Shown here one piece after another: positions 1 through 12,011 of a DNA stretch of 64,000 nucleotides; the first letter of the stretch is position 1, and each line of letters starts with the position of its first letter. The notes under the pieces were generated by a model, which was given only the letters and a program-made list of their open reading frames with translations, had not been told where the DNA came from and ran no database searches. The translations under genes and the position numbers were made by a program. Source of the stretch: Phascolomyces articulosus (Eukaryota > Mucoromycota > Mucoromycetes > Mucorales > Lichtheimiaceae); assembly GCA_025677815.1 (NCBI GenBank), contig JAIXMP010000016.1:682001-746000 (forward strand), in the 5' to 3' direction.

Positions 1-842
1 AAGCTATCATGGTTATGGTATAAACGATACTTTTTTCTATAGTAATATTGATATCACTTACAAATCATTTCTAGAATATCAACTTATTATTTTTTTGTTA
101 CCAATTTTAGTCGATGCTTCATATTCGCTTTTTCAACCTAAAGATCCCAAATATTTGCGTGTAAGTTGTGCTGACGGCGACTCTATCACTGAAGAGAGAA
201 ATAATAATCTAATGTTGTTGACACATTTTTTTGTTACTGTCCTTTGTTACATAACATAGCTTGCTATAGACTTTATTGATTTTTCAAATGAAGTTTTAAA
301 GCGTCATACAGCGTACGGATATATAGGGTGAGTAATAATAATAATGCCATATGTTGTACTTTTTCTTTTGCTTTTTTTAAAAAAATGCTATAAAACTAAT
401 AATAAATATTAACATTGCTCTTCTTTATTATTCATACACGTAGAACCATTCATATTGCAAGTAAATAATGAGCAAATGATAGATAATGACAAAAAAAAGA
501 ATCCTTTCTATACAATTACTAATTCAATGTTGTATTTTATTTTAATATTTAGCTAATAGGACAGGTGGAATAAAAAAAGTGTAAGTTTCGCTATCATGAC
601 TTGATAATGGATTGTTATATTACAAAAAAGATATGTGTTATATATTAACTATACGTTTTTTTTCATATTGTTAGATACAAAGGTGGCGTAACACATCATA
701 ATACATCATAGACACACAAAAAAAGATATACAACATTTTTTTATAGAAACATATACATAGAATTAATTTATTGTAGTATAAAAGAGTAATTACAATCATA
801 ATAATGATAATAATATTCACAGCAATATCTTCTTATATTTAG

Positions 843-1554
843 ACCTTGAACAACTGGCCATGGATGATGTAAAAAGGATCTACACCATAACCAAAAAACG
901 AGAGAGAGGTATTATCTAAAAAAAATCGGATTTACCTTATTATTTTTGTTTATATATAACTCCATCAGTTATTATTACCATCATCCACGAATAGTACAAC
1001 ATCTACATTACCTTCATATTATTTCCTCATGAAAAAAATTAGTATATAGGTCTTTTGTTGTATATGTATCCTCTCTCATACTCATACTTAATTTTATTTA
1101 TTTTCTTCAGTGGCACTGGGGCTAGAAAAAAACGATAATAATACTTCCAAAATCCAACTCGGAAATGGTAGTAAAATATGTAAGTATCATATATTACGCA
1201 TCGTCATCATATTCAAAAAAAAAGTTGAATGCATGGCCCTACTACGATGGGTAGGATGATGATGGGTCAATAACAACAGCGCATATTTTTTATATATCTA
1301 CTATTACGTTTTAGGGATGGTCATCATTCTTTTATCTAACTCGTCTTTTTTTTTTCTTGTTAAAAAAAGCCAATACGATTCTTGTGGAAGAGAGAGAAGG
1401 AGAGCAGATACCCAGAAACGCCAATGTTCAATTTATCTATTCTTCTGAACGTGGTGGATGGGGATTTACATCGGATCAAGGAGGATGGATACCTACGAAA
1501 AACTATAATCCTGAACGGTTTTTTATTAGTACATCTGCCGCCGCCATTCAATAG
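843..1554 (+). CDS. 3' exons of an unrecognised gene with an SH3-like tail (partial)
   Basis: Three exons join in one frame: 843-908, 1111-1179 and 1370-1554, each bounded by AG acceptors and GT donors (gtatta, gtaagt). The joined peptide reads LEQLAMDDVKRIYT.., then VALGLEKNDNNTSKIQLG.., then a last exon with GGWGFTSDQGGWIPTKNY, which resembles the GW..G..GWIP..Y pattern of SH3-type folds, and it stops at 1552-1554. Short exon-like pieces lie further upstream (around 105-164, peptide YSLFQPKDPKYLR, and 248-328, peptide FIDFSNEVLKRHTAYGYIG), but I could not join them in frame, so the 5' part is unresolved or decayed. I do not recognise the family. The SH3 resemblance is inference from a short motif. 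Confidence 0.35.
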
Positions 1555-2602
1555 TAGTTTTTTTTTTTTTTTTTTACATCTTCACCCTTACTACTGTATA
1601 CTAATTATGTATATACACCATATTTGTAACAAAGCGAGGAACACGCACACATATATAAACCGAGGTTGTAATCGATGATATATTGATTTATATTTTACGT
1701 CGATCACTAGTAAAGTTTTTTTTATGGAAAACCAACAATGTCATAAAAACAAACAAGATCTGCTGCGCAATTCCTCAATTCACACCTTCTTCCCCTGCAA
1801 AAAAAAGAGCACTGTAACACTTCAAACTTTTTAGTTTCATGGGTAATTTCTTCGTTATCATCAGCAACAATTTCCAAAAGTACTTTCAGATAGCGTAATA
1901 GGAGGTTCTCCCATTCATCATTATTAAAACGTTTTTCTTGGAGGTGCTTTTAGTTGGATAATTTTTGTAAAGATCGATGACCATGTCGAAGGTTGAATTC
2001 AAAACCAAGTTTATATGAAAGCACAACATTTAATAAATCGTATTCTCGATTAACTGCATCAATGGTTGTACTATCGATAACTGAATACCCACTTTTCTTG
2101 CTTTCGTCAAAAGACTCTGAAATATTCGTATAATCCGTTAAAATGTGTTTTCGGTTTCAATCAGTCATTGTGATTATTATCAAGGCAAGCTAACTTGATA
2201 CTTGAAAATTTATAATTCTTTGTACATTGAGAAGAGGAAGAATCAATTCAAAATATTTTCATAACATATTTACAAATGTATACTATTGTAAAAGTTTTTA
2301 TACACAAATCGTTGGTTTTTAATCATTATGATATGGATCCAATACTAATGATCCTCCACGTCATTGTTCAAGATGTTTTTATCAACTTTATGCTGATCAC
2401 TACATATATATACATCTTCGATGATGTCTTTATCTATTTCATTAATATAGAATTAGTTAACTTAATTCAATCAATTGCTATATAATGTGAATAACGGATG
2501 CAAAAATGATATATAAAGTGCATTTTTTTCTGGAACATTATCTTTGTTCAGAACAAACTTTTTTTCCCTCCTTTCCAGAACCCCTTCGGACTTATTAAAA
2601 AA
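1555..2602. other. Intergenic stretch with one decayed gene fragment
   Basis: It opens with a T tract at 1557-1575, where transcription of the upstream gene probably ends. The middle holds the minus-strand fragment listed separately (1780-2156). The last 450 bases are AT-rich; the open frame at 2276-2485 is hydrophobic, has no coding character and is probably chance. No RNA gene was seen. Confidence 0.5.
1780..2156 (-). pseudogene. Fragment of an unrecognised protein gene with an in-frame stop
   Basis: On the minus strand one frame stays open from 2156 downward and reads like a real charged helical protein: TDYTNISESFDESKKSGY.., then VIDSTTIDAVNREYDLLNVV.., then LSYKLGFEFNLRHGHRSLQ. It meets a TAA at 1950-1952 and continues in the same frame with LQEKRFNNDEWENLLLRYLK and VLLEIVADDNEEITHETKKF. 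Continuity on both sides of the stop suggests one nonsense mutation in a former exon. No start codon or 5' exons were found. The family was not recognised. Confidence 0.4.
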
Positions 2603-3446
2603 ATGTGGACGCTATGGAGTTCTCTCAACGCTCTCATCAATTCCAACGAGAACAATCCACCAAATATGTCTGAAGAAAAGAAAAATGATCAATCAGCGAC
2701 CTTAAAACAAATCTTGGAACAATCAAAGCTTATCACAAGCAAGATTCAACACTATCAATTACCACAAATCGAACGAGGTTTAGATCAAATTGATTCACAA
2801 ACACATAATCTTACTACAAAAACAGCTCAAAATGAAGATCAATCCAACATTGATATCAGAGCGTAAGTTTCTCTTTCTCACATTCTTTAATTCTATACAG
2901 GAATAGGTTCCCATTGTATTTATAAGGGGTTTGTTTTATTTAATTAATCTATTTTTCTTATTGGATTGTACGGAATATAGACATTACTTTTTATCAAAAG
3001 CACGCGTCAACACTCAAGTTTTATTACGCGATCTAGGAACAATTCATTTGGGCGCAGCACCAGATCGTCGACAACCCATTTATGATACTGATGTAGAAGC
3101 TTCTTTGGCTCGTGAACGAATAACAACCATTATTGATGTGATTGCCGATGGTCAACAAGAGGTAACAATAAAAAATATATAGAGTCACTAAGGTTGGATG
3201 GAGGAGAGGGGTTAGGCTTATACCTTGTGAAAGAGAGAAAGAAAGAGAGAAAGATAGAGAGAGTTATGTATTCATTCATGATGTATGGGGCAATAGATAT
3301 TGGATGACATCGATAATCAATTTGATCATGATTTGAACGCAACTTGGCGCGCTACACGAGATACAATGACGGGTGGATATGATGCAGAAATGGAACGAAC
3401 AGATATCAATGCAGTGAACCTTTCAAAGTCCAATCTTCAAGTATAA
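2603..3446 (+). CDS. Small helical / coiled-coil-like protein, family not recognised
   Basis: Three exons, 2603-2862, 2981-3161 and 3297-3446, with canonical gtaagt/gtaaca donors and tatag/aatag acceptors, give a protein of about 196 residues. It starts MWTLWSSLNALINSNEN and ends NLSKSNLQV. The first 85 residues are polar and Gln/Asn-rich with regularly spaced hydrophobics (LKQILEQSKLITSKIQHYQL), as in a coiled coil; the middle has a basic helix (HYFLSKARVNTQVLLRDLG) and the C-terminal third is acidic (EILDDIDNQFDHDLNATW). There is no signal peptide, membrane segment or catalytic motif. The ATG at 2603 is the first in frame. The adjacent upstream gene is decayed. A structural subunit of a complex is possible, but this is inference only. 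Confidence 0.7.
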
Positions 3447-4351
3447 AAACATACATGTTCCTCATCTATTTTTCCCTTCTTCAACCTACACCAGAACATA
3501 TTTTACAAACAACAATAACGTACACTACTTCTTTGCATTATTATCTTCACTACACACACATCTATTACTTCGTCTTTTCTAAATCAGAACCACTCTTCAT
3601 GGACGCTCTTATTATAACTATGCACATTCCTACGACTTTATGTACTCAAAACGAATGACTCGATTTTTTGATTAAATATCAGAATTGTGAATATCATTAT
3701 ATTCATTTGTTGGACGGTTTTTGAATGCAGGAAATGGATAAATGGTGTTATTTGGATGGGTTACTTAAAAATGGGCAGTATATAATCATATTTGTTAGAA
3801 GTTAATTATATGTGTATATGCTTGGTATTAATAGAACTGTTATTATAATGCGATTGTACTTAAGTTGGATGCTTCTAATTATCAAATGTTTTTCTTTCTT
3901 TTTCTTTTGCCCCAGTATCTTGAATCACCAAAGATGAAAGAGAGATAAACTGATGGGGGGGGAGGGGAGTTTGCTTGTTGGCAGCGATATATAAGAATGA
4001 TCCTTAAGGAAATGGGTGGATGGATAGAGAGAACAGGAGGAAACAAGCTCGAGGTATATTTTTTTTGGTTACGGTTTTGACGTTGAAGTATATATATTTT
4101 TTCATTCACCGTAAAAATCAATAGTACATGCTACTCGTACATAAAAAAAAAAATAAAAATAAAAAATGGGTATCAACTTGAGGGTCATTTTTTGTGATTC
4201 CTTACTTTTGTCGATATCAAAAAGAAAGAGAGAAAGAGATATATAGAAAGAGACAGATTGGAAAAAAGGGAATCGTATATGTTCGAACCGCTTTTTGGTG
4301 TACAGAAGAAGAGGGAAGGAAAGTAAAAAGGGAAACAATTGCTTGTAACAT
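3447..4351. other. Convergent intergenic region, low complexity
   Basis: The interval lies between two converging genes (plus-strand gene ending 3446, minus-strand gene ending 4352). It is AT-rich with purine-rich runs (3950-4040, 4210-4330), so long chance open frames appear on the minus strand. No exon with believable codon content was found. Confidence 0.5.
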
Positions 4352-5547
4352 TTAAGCATTAGCAGATCCATACCCGTCCTTTAAACCAGGGTTACTGGCA
4401 TGATTAATTAAGCGACTATGTTCGCTTTCAACAGATGGTACAAAAGAACTTGGACTTCTTACTGAAGGATAAATCGATGCAATGGATGTATTGCCTGAAT
4501 TGCCTTGTTGTTGGTTTCGCAATTGTTTGGCAATATCTCGTTCATTCTTTTCGTACTTGTCAGCAACCCATAATGCAGCAGCTACCACGTTGGTCCACAT
4601 GAATAAAAGATTAAACAAGGGTACAAGTTCCAAAGCAACAGCAACTACACCAAAGCTACAATAAGCAGCACGGTTTTGCCAGGCATATCGACGGGATTCA
4701 CCTACACTGAATCCACGGAATTCAATATCGTAGTGGATATGTTGACCCCAACTAAAAGAAAACCATGGTTAGTACATGTATTGATCTCTTCTATTATTTT
4801 AAAACAAATGAGAAAATAATTACCAAGCAGGCCATCCATTAATATAACAAGCAATAACGGTTCCAATCACAGGGATCAAATGTAAGGGTGCAGTAATGAT
4901 CCAGACAATGATCTACAAAAAAAAACGAGAATTTGTTACACAAAATGTTTCTATCTTACCAATCAATAGTTCACATTCGTCCCCTCCCCTTTCCGAGATA
5001 TGTCACTTTATTTCTTGGCGTTTTTTTATATGTTACTTTACCTGGGCTAATACAAGGAACCAAACTAAAGCTATACCCGAAGAAGCACCTCTGCAACATA
5101 AAACCAAACCATTGACTTCCACTCGGGTATCGAACATACGTGACATACCACGTGCTTTGAGTGTCGCATCAAATAAAGCGTCTTGGAAAAAGGGTATGAG
5201 GATAGCGAAAAAGATTACGTCAAAAATAGCCGATTCAAGTAGAGTGAAAATGACCGACACGATCCAAGCAAGCCAGTTGGGACATCCTGCTTCAATAAGT
5301 GCATGGGCTTGAAGTGGAAGTAAAAATACAAATGATAATACCAATGACAAAATACCAAAAATCAAAGTCAACAGGAATGGACAAAGAACCTTGAGCCATA
5401 ACTATTTTTTTCACAATCACGTCATGAGTTTTTTTTTTTTTTTTTTTTTTTTTTTACCAGACTGACAAAAATAAAACAAGAACGTACCTGAGGATGGGCA
5501 AGAAAATAGACAATGCCAGTGACCGGATAAGTATAAGGTGGTGCCAT
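4352..5547 (-). CDS. EI24 / outer-spore-wall Rrt8-Lds family multi-pass membrane protein
   Basis: Four exons on the minus strand: 5547-5488 (MAPPYTYPVTGIVYFLAHPQ), about 5401-5042, about 4913-4825 and about 4752-4352. Together they give roughly 300 residues. The long second exon holds hydrophobic segments (LTLIFGILSLVLSFVFLLP; NWLAWIVSVIFTLLESAIF), the third gives IIVWIITAPLHLIPVIG followed by CYINGWPAW, and the fourth starts WGQHIHYDIEFRGFSVGE. The N-G-W-P..W plus H..YD.E.RG pattern after paired membrane segments is characteristic of the EI24/Lds/Rrt8 group, whose yeast members sit on lipid droplets and the spore wall. The C-terminal 80 residues are hydrophilic and Ser-rich, probably cytosolic. 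The first intron contains a 27-base T run (5429-5455). Function in this fungus is not shown by sequence. Confidence 0.75.
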
Positions 5548-6246
5548 TACTTCTATCTCGCTTATAAAAATTTATAAAGAAGAAGAGGGTGGAATAAAAA
5601 AAAACCAGGGGGAGGGAGTTATTCCAATAAATGTTTCGTGTTTAAAAAAAGTTAAATATAACAAGTGTTACCCAGGAAAAAGAGAAAAGGAGAATGATGG
5701 GCTTACTACTCTTATCTAATAAGTTGGCTGACTTGATCAATAATGAAGTGACCATTAGTTCAAGCCAAACCAGTCAAAAAGAACCTTCTTTATGATATAT
5801 CAATAATTAAGTACTCCTTTCTTTTGAAGAATACTTGCGCGTCGTGCTGTTGTCAAAATACGTAAGAATATATGATACTTGCTTTTACTATATATACAAA
5901 CAAAAATGATCGCTGTTGTTACTTTTGAACATAGAATATATGATTGGTTATTGAATGCATATTTATTTGTATTTTCTTTATACTATGGAACACATTAGTT
6001 TATCTGGATAGTTGTCAGAAAAAAAAGGGTTTTCACCCATGATTGTTCTTATCAATCAGATTTTTTTTATCGTTCTAAAGCTTAAGAAAATGAAGGTTTA
6101 TGCTTTACAGGTAATTTATTGACATTGTTGACAACATCTCTCATCGAGAGAAAAGGTATAAAAACCCGTATATTTTGAGCAAGAGACCCACGTTTCTTCT
6201 ATAAACAACACCACCAACAAACTAACTGCTCTATACATCATTCACA
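5548..6246. other. Divergent intergenic / promoter region
   Basis: This region separates the start of the EI24-like gene from the small frameshifted gene. It is AT-rich with purine stretches next to the EI24 start. The only clear element is the TATA box at 6157-6164. Confidence 0.5.
6157..6164 (+). promoter_or_regulatory. TATA box of the small gene at 6247
   Basis: TATAAAAA lies 83 bases upstream of the ATG at 6247. The leader that follows is A/C-rich (CAACACCACCAACAAACTAA), typical of highly expressed fungal genes. The spacing fits a transcription start about 30 bases downstream. Confidence 0.6.
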
Positions 6247-6449
6247 ATGTGCTTTCCCAAGCCTATCGAAGGTTCACAGAAAGTATGTCATCGTCATAGT
6301 AAATCGCAGCGTTTTCAAGATGAGGAAATAGTTCATGGTTCGATGTTCCATTCTATTTTTACCTTGTTGAAGCCCTTATCCTTGTTGTTTGCACTGGAGC
6401 CGTGGGTGCCTTTGCCAAATCTCTCGCTGATGATCCAAGTCTCGATTAA
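6247..6449 (+). pseudogene. Small membrane-protein gene, apparently frameshifted
   Basis: The ATG at 6247 opens MCFPKPIEGSQKVCHRHSKS, then QRFQDEEIVHGSMF. In a second frame directly after this comes FYLVEALILVVCTGAVGAF, then AKSLADDPSLD and a TAA at 6447-6449. The second half is a good transmembrane helix with coding-like composition, while the first frame runs on past it into hydrophobic nonsense. No GT-AG pair joins the two halves, so a one-base indel near 6346-6352 is the simplest explanation, as mutation or sequence error. The strong TATA box and leader suggest the gene was recently active. Family not known; a 65-70 residue tail-anchored protein is inferred. Confidence 0.5.
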
Positions 6450-7291
6450 CTTTTTTTTTCTTTTGTTTATCAAGAGCTAGCTACATACCAAAAAATTACG
6501 GCTAAAAAAGTAATGGTTGAAGAATGATATATTTTTCTTCTTGTTACAAAATGACCTTTTTATGGTGATATGTATTCTTTGATATATTTTTTCTTGTTTT
6601 ATCTCTACTACTACATTCTATTGCATATATTCTAAACACCTAATAATAAATGTATAATAAACATGTTCTGTTTGTTTCAAAAAAAAAAACGATTACTTTC
6701 ATTTGTCTATCATATTGATATGATTTTATTTAACTGTTGTTCTATTTTATATCGCGCGTTTTTTAAACAAGAAATAAATATACGTATCCAGATCGCAGAT
6801 CTTAGTAAAATGAGCGTTCTTGTCGTTATTGTTTATGGGGATCATAATGGTATATTCCAAATATGCTCCACATGCTATACCATTATGGCGTAAGTGATGT
6901 TAATTATAGACTAGTCAACCTTTGTTGTTCATTTATCTTTCTTTTGCTAAATGCAGCCTTGTATCGTTACAAATGACTGACAACTAGTGTTATATATTTA
7001 AATAAACATATATATGAGGAACTAATTTTATGTTCTTATACTTGAGCTATCTCAGACCTGAAGTGTCAATCAATCATTAAAATTCGTTTTATTTTTTTTA
7101 GTGTAATAATTTGAAATGAAAAAAAAAATAGTGGTTCAAGATTCAGTTTCGATTTCAAGTGTTGTTCTCGAACAAATATCTTGAGTATGCAATAATTCAA
7201 AAGAAGCAGGGATAATTACATATAAGAAAGAAGGGGGTGGGTAACATCGTTATGGAATAAAAGGTAAATATTATTAGTTTACAAAGCAACA
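6450..7291. other. Intergenic, AT-rich
   Basis: The region separates the small frameshifted gene from the 3' end of the minus-strand F-box gene. The open frame at 6663-6893 is short, begins in a poly-A context and has no recognisable motif. No structured element was seen. Confidence 0.45.
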
Positions 7292-9565
7292 TTAAATAGG
7301 TGTATAAATATTGAAATATGTTTCGGCGGACATAAATTTCACTTGGATACTCGGGGATGAAAATGATTCTTTCACTTGATCCTCATCTACTCCAACAACA
7401 GCACTAAATTCGACCGACTTGAGGGTAGATGAATTATTGAGAACTTGTAAATCTTTGGGTGTAAGATTGAATTGATGCAAACTGAGCTCCTTGAGCTTGG
7501 GTAATGCGGAAGCAACATTTTGTATAAATTTCCGGATACACTCGGGTTGAGTAGCCCAATGATTCTGGATAATAAGATGAGATAAACTTTGGATCCGAGT
7601 ACACGTTTCCAAAATATGATCATCCATGTTGTCATCACATTGTATTAAGCACAGTCCTGTCAGTGACGACTGCTTGCTCGCCATGTCATTTAGAAACTTG
7701 TTTAGATCGTAAGCATCAAACGTGACATCTCTAAGCCAAAGTTCCCGGAGCGTTTGGATATTCCCTAGGGCATCAAAAGTACCTTTTGTCATTCTATCGG
7801 CTACTGAGAATAAGCTAAATACTTGTAAATTAGGGACTTGATTGTTCAATAGCAACTCCAAGTCGGGAAAAATGGTGTAGTCATGATCGTCATCGTCCTC
7901 GATTGCTTCAAGGTTGAGATGGGTCAAGTGAACTAGTGTTTGTTCACTTGAACAAAGTGAGTGCCAATGTGTTGCGTCAGAAAAATCTTTTATCATATTC
8001 AGAGATAATATCTGAATTGTTGCATGATGTGCTTCGATATACGTGACAATGCTAGATCCTGCTTCTCTTTCAGATCGAATAAATCCTGTAGAAAGCCATC
8101 GAATCCCTTGATTGGACGAAGAACCATCATTGTTGTTCAAGAATTTTTCCTCGTCAGGTATAAGCCATGAGAATTTTCTACTGAGTAGTAATCCTCCACA
8201 AGTTAAGGCATCTGGTAATCCACCCGTTAGTAATACGTTGATACTGTTGGTGCCATACTGTTGGATGGATCGAAACGTCATGTCATCATGCGTAGGGAGC
8301 GATAACCAGCGAAGATACGGAAAAGTTTCTAGAACCATTTTCAATCCTACTGGATCAATGATAGTATCCAGTGTGAGCTTGGTCAATCTGTGTATCCCTG
8401 CGATAGGCATCGATGATCCAACCAAAAATCTGTTTCTTGGTGCATGAATTCGAAGTGATGTCAAATTTTGGAATGCCGATAGAATATGGTATAAACGAAA
8501 TTCATCATCCGTTTCTCTCCATCCAAATGAAACATCTAGTGTTGTCAGTGTTTTTGACACATTCGCCAAAGCAGAACAGATATTTGTATAGTAATTTTCT
8601 TTTTGTCGAGCATCTACATTCCCTCCCCCCACCCATTCAATCCAATCCACAGAAAATTTATTAAGCTAATCATTTCTTTTTCAAAATACATAGATCCCAT
8701 CATTTCCCATCATCATCACCCTATATCATTCCATTCGATTTAATCTCTTCTTACCAGCATCTTTTATATACAATGATCGGAATTTTGGAAGGTTAATTGT
8801 TCGGATAGCGCTCATGCATAGTATCCCTTGGCCATTTTGAGGTAGTACAAGACTTTCAACATGATGACTGATTAATGGTAAAAATTTAAAAGGTAAAGAT
8901 ATGCCACTTTTCGTGAGAATATGGGTATCAATATGTCGCCAAGGATTTGGACAATCAAGTATCAGTGTACGCCATAAAGAAGATACTCGTGAACATTGAA
9001 CGATGGTTTCAAGAGGAATAAAATCGATGACACGACAAACAATGTCATAGGGAAAACGGGCAAAAAAATCAATCCGAGAGTCGAGTCGTGTCTGTGCCTG
9101 GTTTCTTTCAGAAGTGAGTTCATAATAACAGTGTGGATCCTCCTTCTCAGCTAATCGTTGTAGTTCCAATCCTTTATTAAACATCTGAATGGCTTGCTTT
9201 TGTAATCCTTGTTCAGCATATCGACGACCATCCAATAAATATTCTTCGGGATCATGATGTACTGACACCACCTTGTTCATAAAAATGGTTTTATCTTGAA
9301 ATTCTTTGTCATATTGCTCTTTTTTTGCACAAGCAATCGCTTTTATTTTGAGTATATTGGCAATGGTCATTTCGAGATCGTTGATGGTGAGTGTAGCTTG
9401 TTTGATGGCCACATCGTTTTTGTCAACGTCAAGTGCACACTGAATAGTTTTCGCGTCATTACTGAAATCCCATTTTGTGCTATTGAGGATGAGTTGGTAT
9501 GGTATTGCCGAATCTTGATCGTTGAAATCTGAATTATGTATTGATGAGGCGTGTCTCAATGACAT
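7292..9565 (-). CDS. F-box protein with TPR-like N-terminus and leucine-rich repeats
   Basis: Two exons: 9565-8755 and 8613-7292. The donor (GCTG|gtaaga) and the TAG acceptor at 8615-8614 keep the frame (..YIKDA + DARQKENYYT..). The preferred start at 9565 (MSLRHASSIHNSD) has A at -3; an in-frame ATG at 9667 would add 34 Pro-rich residues in a poor context. The order is a TPR-like helix pair (LLDGRRYAEQGLQKQAIQMF), an F-box (FFARFPYDIVCRVIDFIPLE followed by VSSLWRTLILDCPNPWRHI), then about 450 residues of irregular LRRs (LTTLDVSF, LTSLRIH, LRELWLRDVTF, LKELSLHQFNL). Such proteins recruit substrates to SCF ubiquitin ligases, the F-box binding Skp1 and the LRRs the target. TPR/F-box/LRR proteins are numerous in Mucoromycota; the target cannot be told. 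Confidence 0.8.
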
Positions 9566-9829
9566 TCTATCCAGGCCTGAAAGAAAAGGAGGGGAAAAAT
9601 GATAGTGGAAGAGGACAAACGCTGCGGGTGGTCCAGGAAAGGAAATCCGTGATGGTGGTACAATCATGCACCAGTACTGGATTCAAAAAGATGATTAAAC
9701 TTATCAATGGATCATTTATATATTAGTTTTATATAGAGTATTATATTTAATTGATATTTGTTCAAGTTGAAATACTAATAATGACAGAAAATATTTTTCA
9801 ACAAGTGATGATGAGTTAAAACAATTATA

Positions 9830-12011
9830 TTATCCATACAAGAATGATAAAACATTGAAGAAAATAAAGACAATGAAGCAATATCCAACAAGACTACTGG
9901 TTGTATCAACGATATAATAAAAATGATCGTATAACATCGTGGGCATTGGCCTTCTAAATGATTTGTTGGTAACGCATTGATGATTTATTGGTGGCGCAGT
10001 GGTGGGGGGAGATGATATAACTTGATGAGTATTGACTTGCTGATGAATTATTTGAGAACTTGTTGGTACTGATGATGATATTCCTGCTTGTGATATTGGC
10101 TGATGGATTCCTGGAATAAAAGAAGGTGGCAGCACTATTGTTGGTTCTATCCGTTCTCCCAAGGTTATTTTAGTGTTACGAATCTTTTTCAATGTTTTAT
10201 CCACCATTAATTTTCCATGGATGGCAAGTTCGAGCAATGGCACAAAACGACTAACAAAATCATCATTGCATGTGGGGTATAAAAGATTTTCAATACGACG
10301 TATACGGGTCACATAACCTTTTGGACAGTCAACGTCAAGCATAGCAGTGGTATCTTCTATATTATGTTTGATATATATAGCGTTAGTCTTCTGTAATTTC
10401 TACTTTCATTTTCTTAATAAGATCGTGATATTTATCAATAAAGGAGCAACATACCATTAATGTGATATCCTAAAATATGGATATTATGAGTAGTTTTAGG
10501 TATTTGACTACTAATTACAGCAACCATTTCCTTTAACATCAACGGTAATTTGATTTTACTTTCTTTTTTATTGTTGTCAATTTTGATTCCACCAAATTCG
10601 ACATTGCTTGCGATATATGTGGTATCCAATGAATAATCCATTTGTCTGCCCTTGGTCAACAACTCTTGTTCTGAATTGCTGTTTTTTTTTCAAAAAAAAA
10701 AAGCACGGTTATGAGTATGTATATATATCTTTATACAACTCCATCAGTGTAAAAATAAGAAAACAAAAGTAAGACATACCCAAGTGTACGTACTCCAGTT
10801 CCATGGAAAATAGTATTGATAAAACCCCATAAATAGTATAATTTGTCCCCTTCAAGCATTGTCGCTATCTCTCCCGAGTTATCTTTGATGAAATACTTGG
10901 CAACGCTCACCAAGGTAATGGATAACCATGATAACAGTGGTTGTGTAATTGGATCATGTTGAAGTTTAAGTCCATACTTGTACACATCCGTTGCAGAATC
11001 CTAGTTTAAATTAAAATAATATGGTGTTATTAGTGATATACTTGCAAATGAGGTATATAAAAGAAAAATAGAAATTTACCAATTGACTGATCTCATTCAA
11101 TTTAGCCCGTAACTCCTCTGGTATTTCGTTTAGTGTTGGATCACCATAACCTTGGATTTCTTCCAATTCTTCCTTGGTAAATACGGTTTCCCACTTAATG
11201 TCATCCACGTCAACAATAAGCGAATGACATGGGCTAATTATATCGTTTTTTTTTCAACATTCTGATGATCCTGTCGTATTTCTTCCACAAATAACACATT
11301 CAAAAATACTAAAAATCACTACTTACTGCCAATAGTTATATGCCAATGCGAATTCCCGAACTTTTTCCTCCACTGATTTTGGTTCCACGTCATCTTCTTT
11401 TGCCTTCTTTTTCGTTGCTTCCAACACCCAATATTTTTTTGTATCGAGGCTGTCAAACATTTTTCTTACAATTTCCTTGTCCGCATCTGTCAAATGATAC
11501 GTCGATGCAGAATTGGTATTGGTGGTTTTGTTATTTGTTGGATGCACCGATGCACCATTGTATTTATTTCGCTGAAGCAGTCGATCTTCTATGACTTTCC
11601 AATTGGGTTGTTCCAACTACATGAAAGATACCACGGTCAATATCAATCTTTGTTTTTATGCGGGTAATAGCAAATGTATGAATTATACTTTACCATAAAT
11701 GATACATTTTCTATTTCTGCACATAATAAAATTTGTTCTAACCACTTGGATTTATCAAACGTGTCACCTTCACGATTCATGTCAATAATGAAATCTTGTA
11801 ATGCATTAATGACATCTTGAATATTGATCTTTGATTTTTTTGAAGCTAGATCACGAATAGTTTTGCAGATCACTGAAAGATCATAAATAGGTTAATAATA
11901 GTCATTGCAATAGTAATAGTAGTAGAGAGATATATAGATAATAGAGTTCAATAGCGCGTTTTCAAAGAAAATATACTGACATTCTTGATATGGCGGGTTC
12001 GTGTTTGTCAT
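9830..12011 (-). CDS. Mucoromycota-type nuclease-like (PD-(D/E)XK-like) protein with hydrophobic C-terminus
   Basis: Seven exons splice in frame from ATG 12011 (MTNTNPPYQE) to the stop at 9830: about 12011-11982, 11873-11687, 11615-11333, 11235-11081, 11001-10781, 10684-10455 and 10356-9830. The last junction uses a TAG acceptor at 10358-10357. Two helical N-terminal exons (DVINALQDFIIDMNREGD) are followed by the core: LYYLWGFINTIFHGTGVRTL, GRQMDYSLDT and NVEFGGIKID, then KLPLMLKEMVAVISS and a PLLELAIHGKLMV helix. This D...E..(I)K order around a G-T-G-(I/V)-R motif resembles a family I associate with Mucoromycota genomes and with PD-(D/E)XK nuclease folds. Here the residue two before the Lys is Gly, so activity is doubtful. 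The Thr/Pro-rich tail ends in a membrane-like stretch (GYCFIVFIFFNVLSFLYG). Fold and membrane attachment are inferences. Confidence 0.65.

Noticed and set aside
8614..8754. Apparent broken frame between the two F-box exons
   Set aside because: Using the TAG acceptor at 8615-8614 instead of the nearer AG restores the frame, so the gene is intact.
10357..10454. Apparent frame break before the last exon of the nuclease-like gene
   Set aside because: A TAG acceptor at 10358-10357 gives an in-frame join; no pseudogene call is needed.
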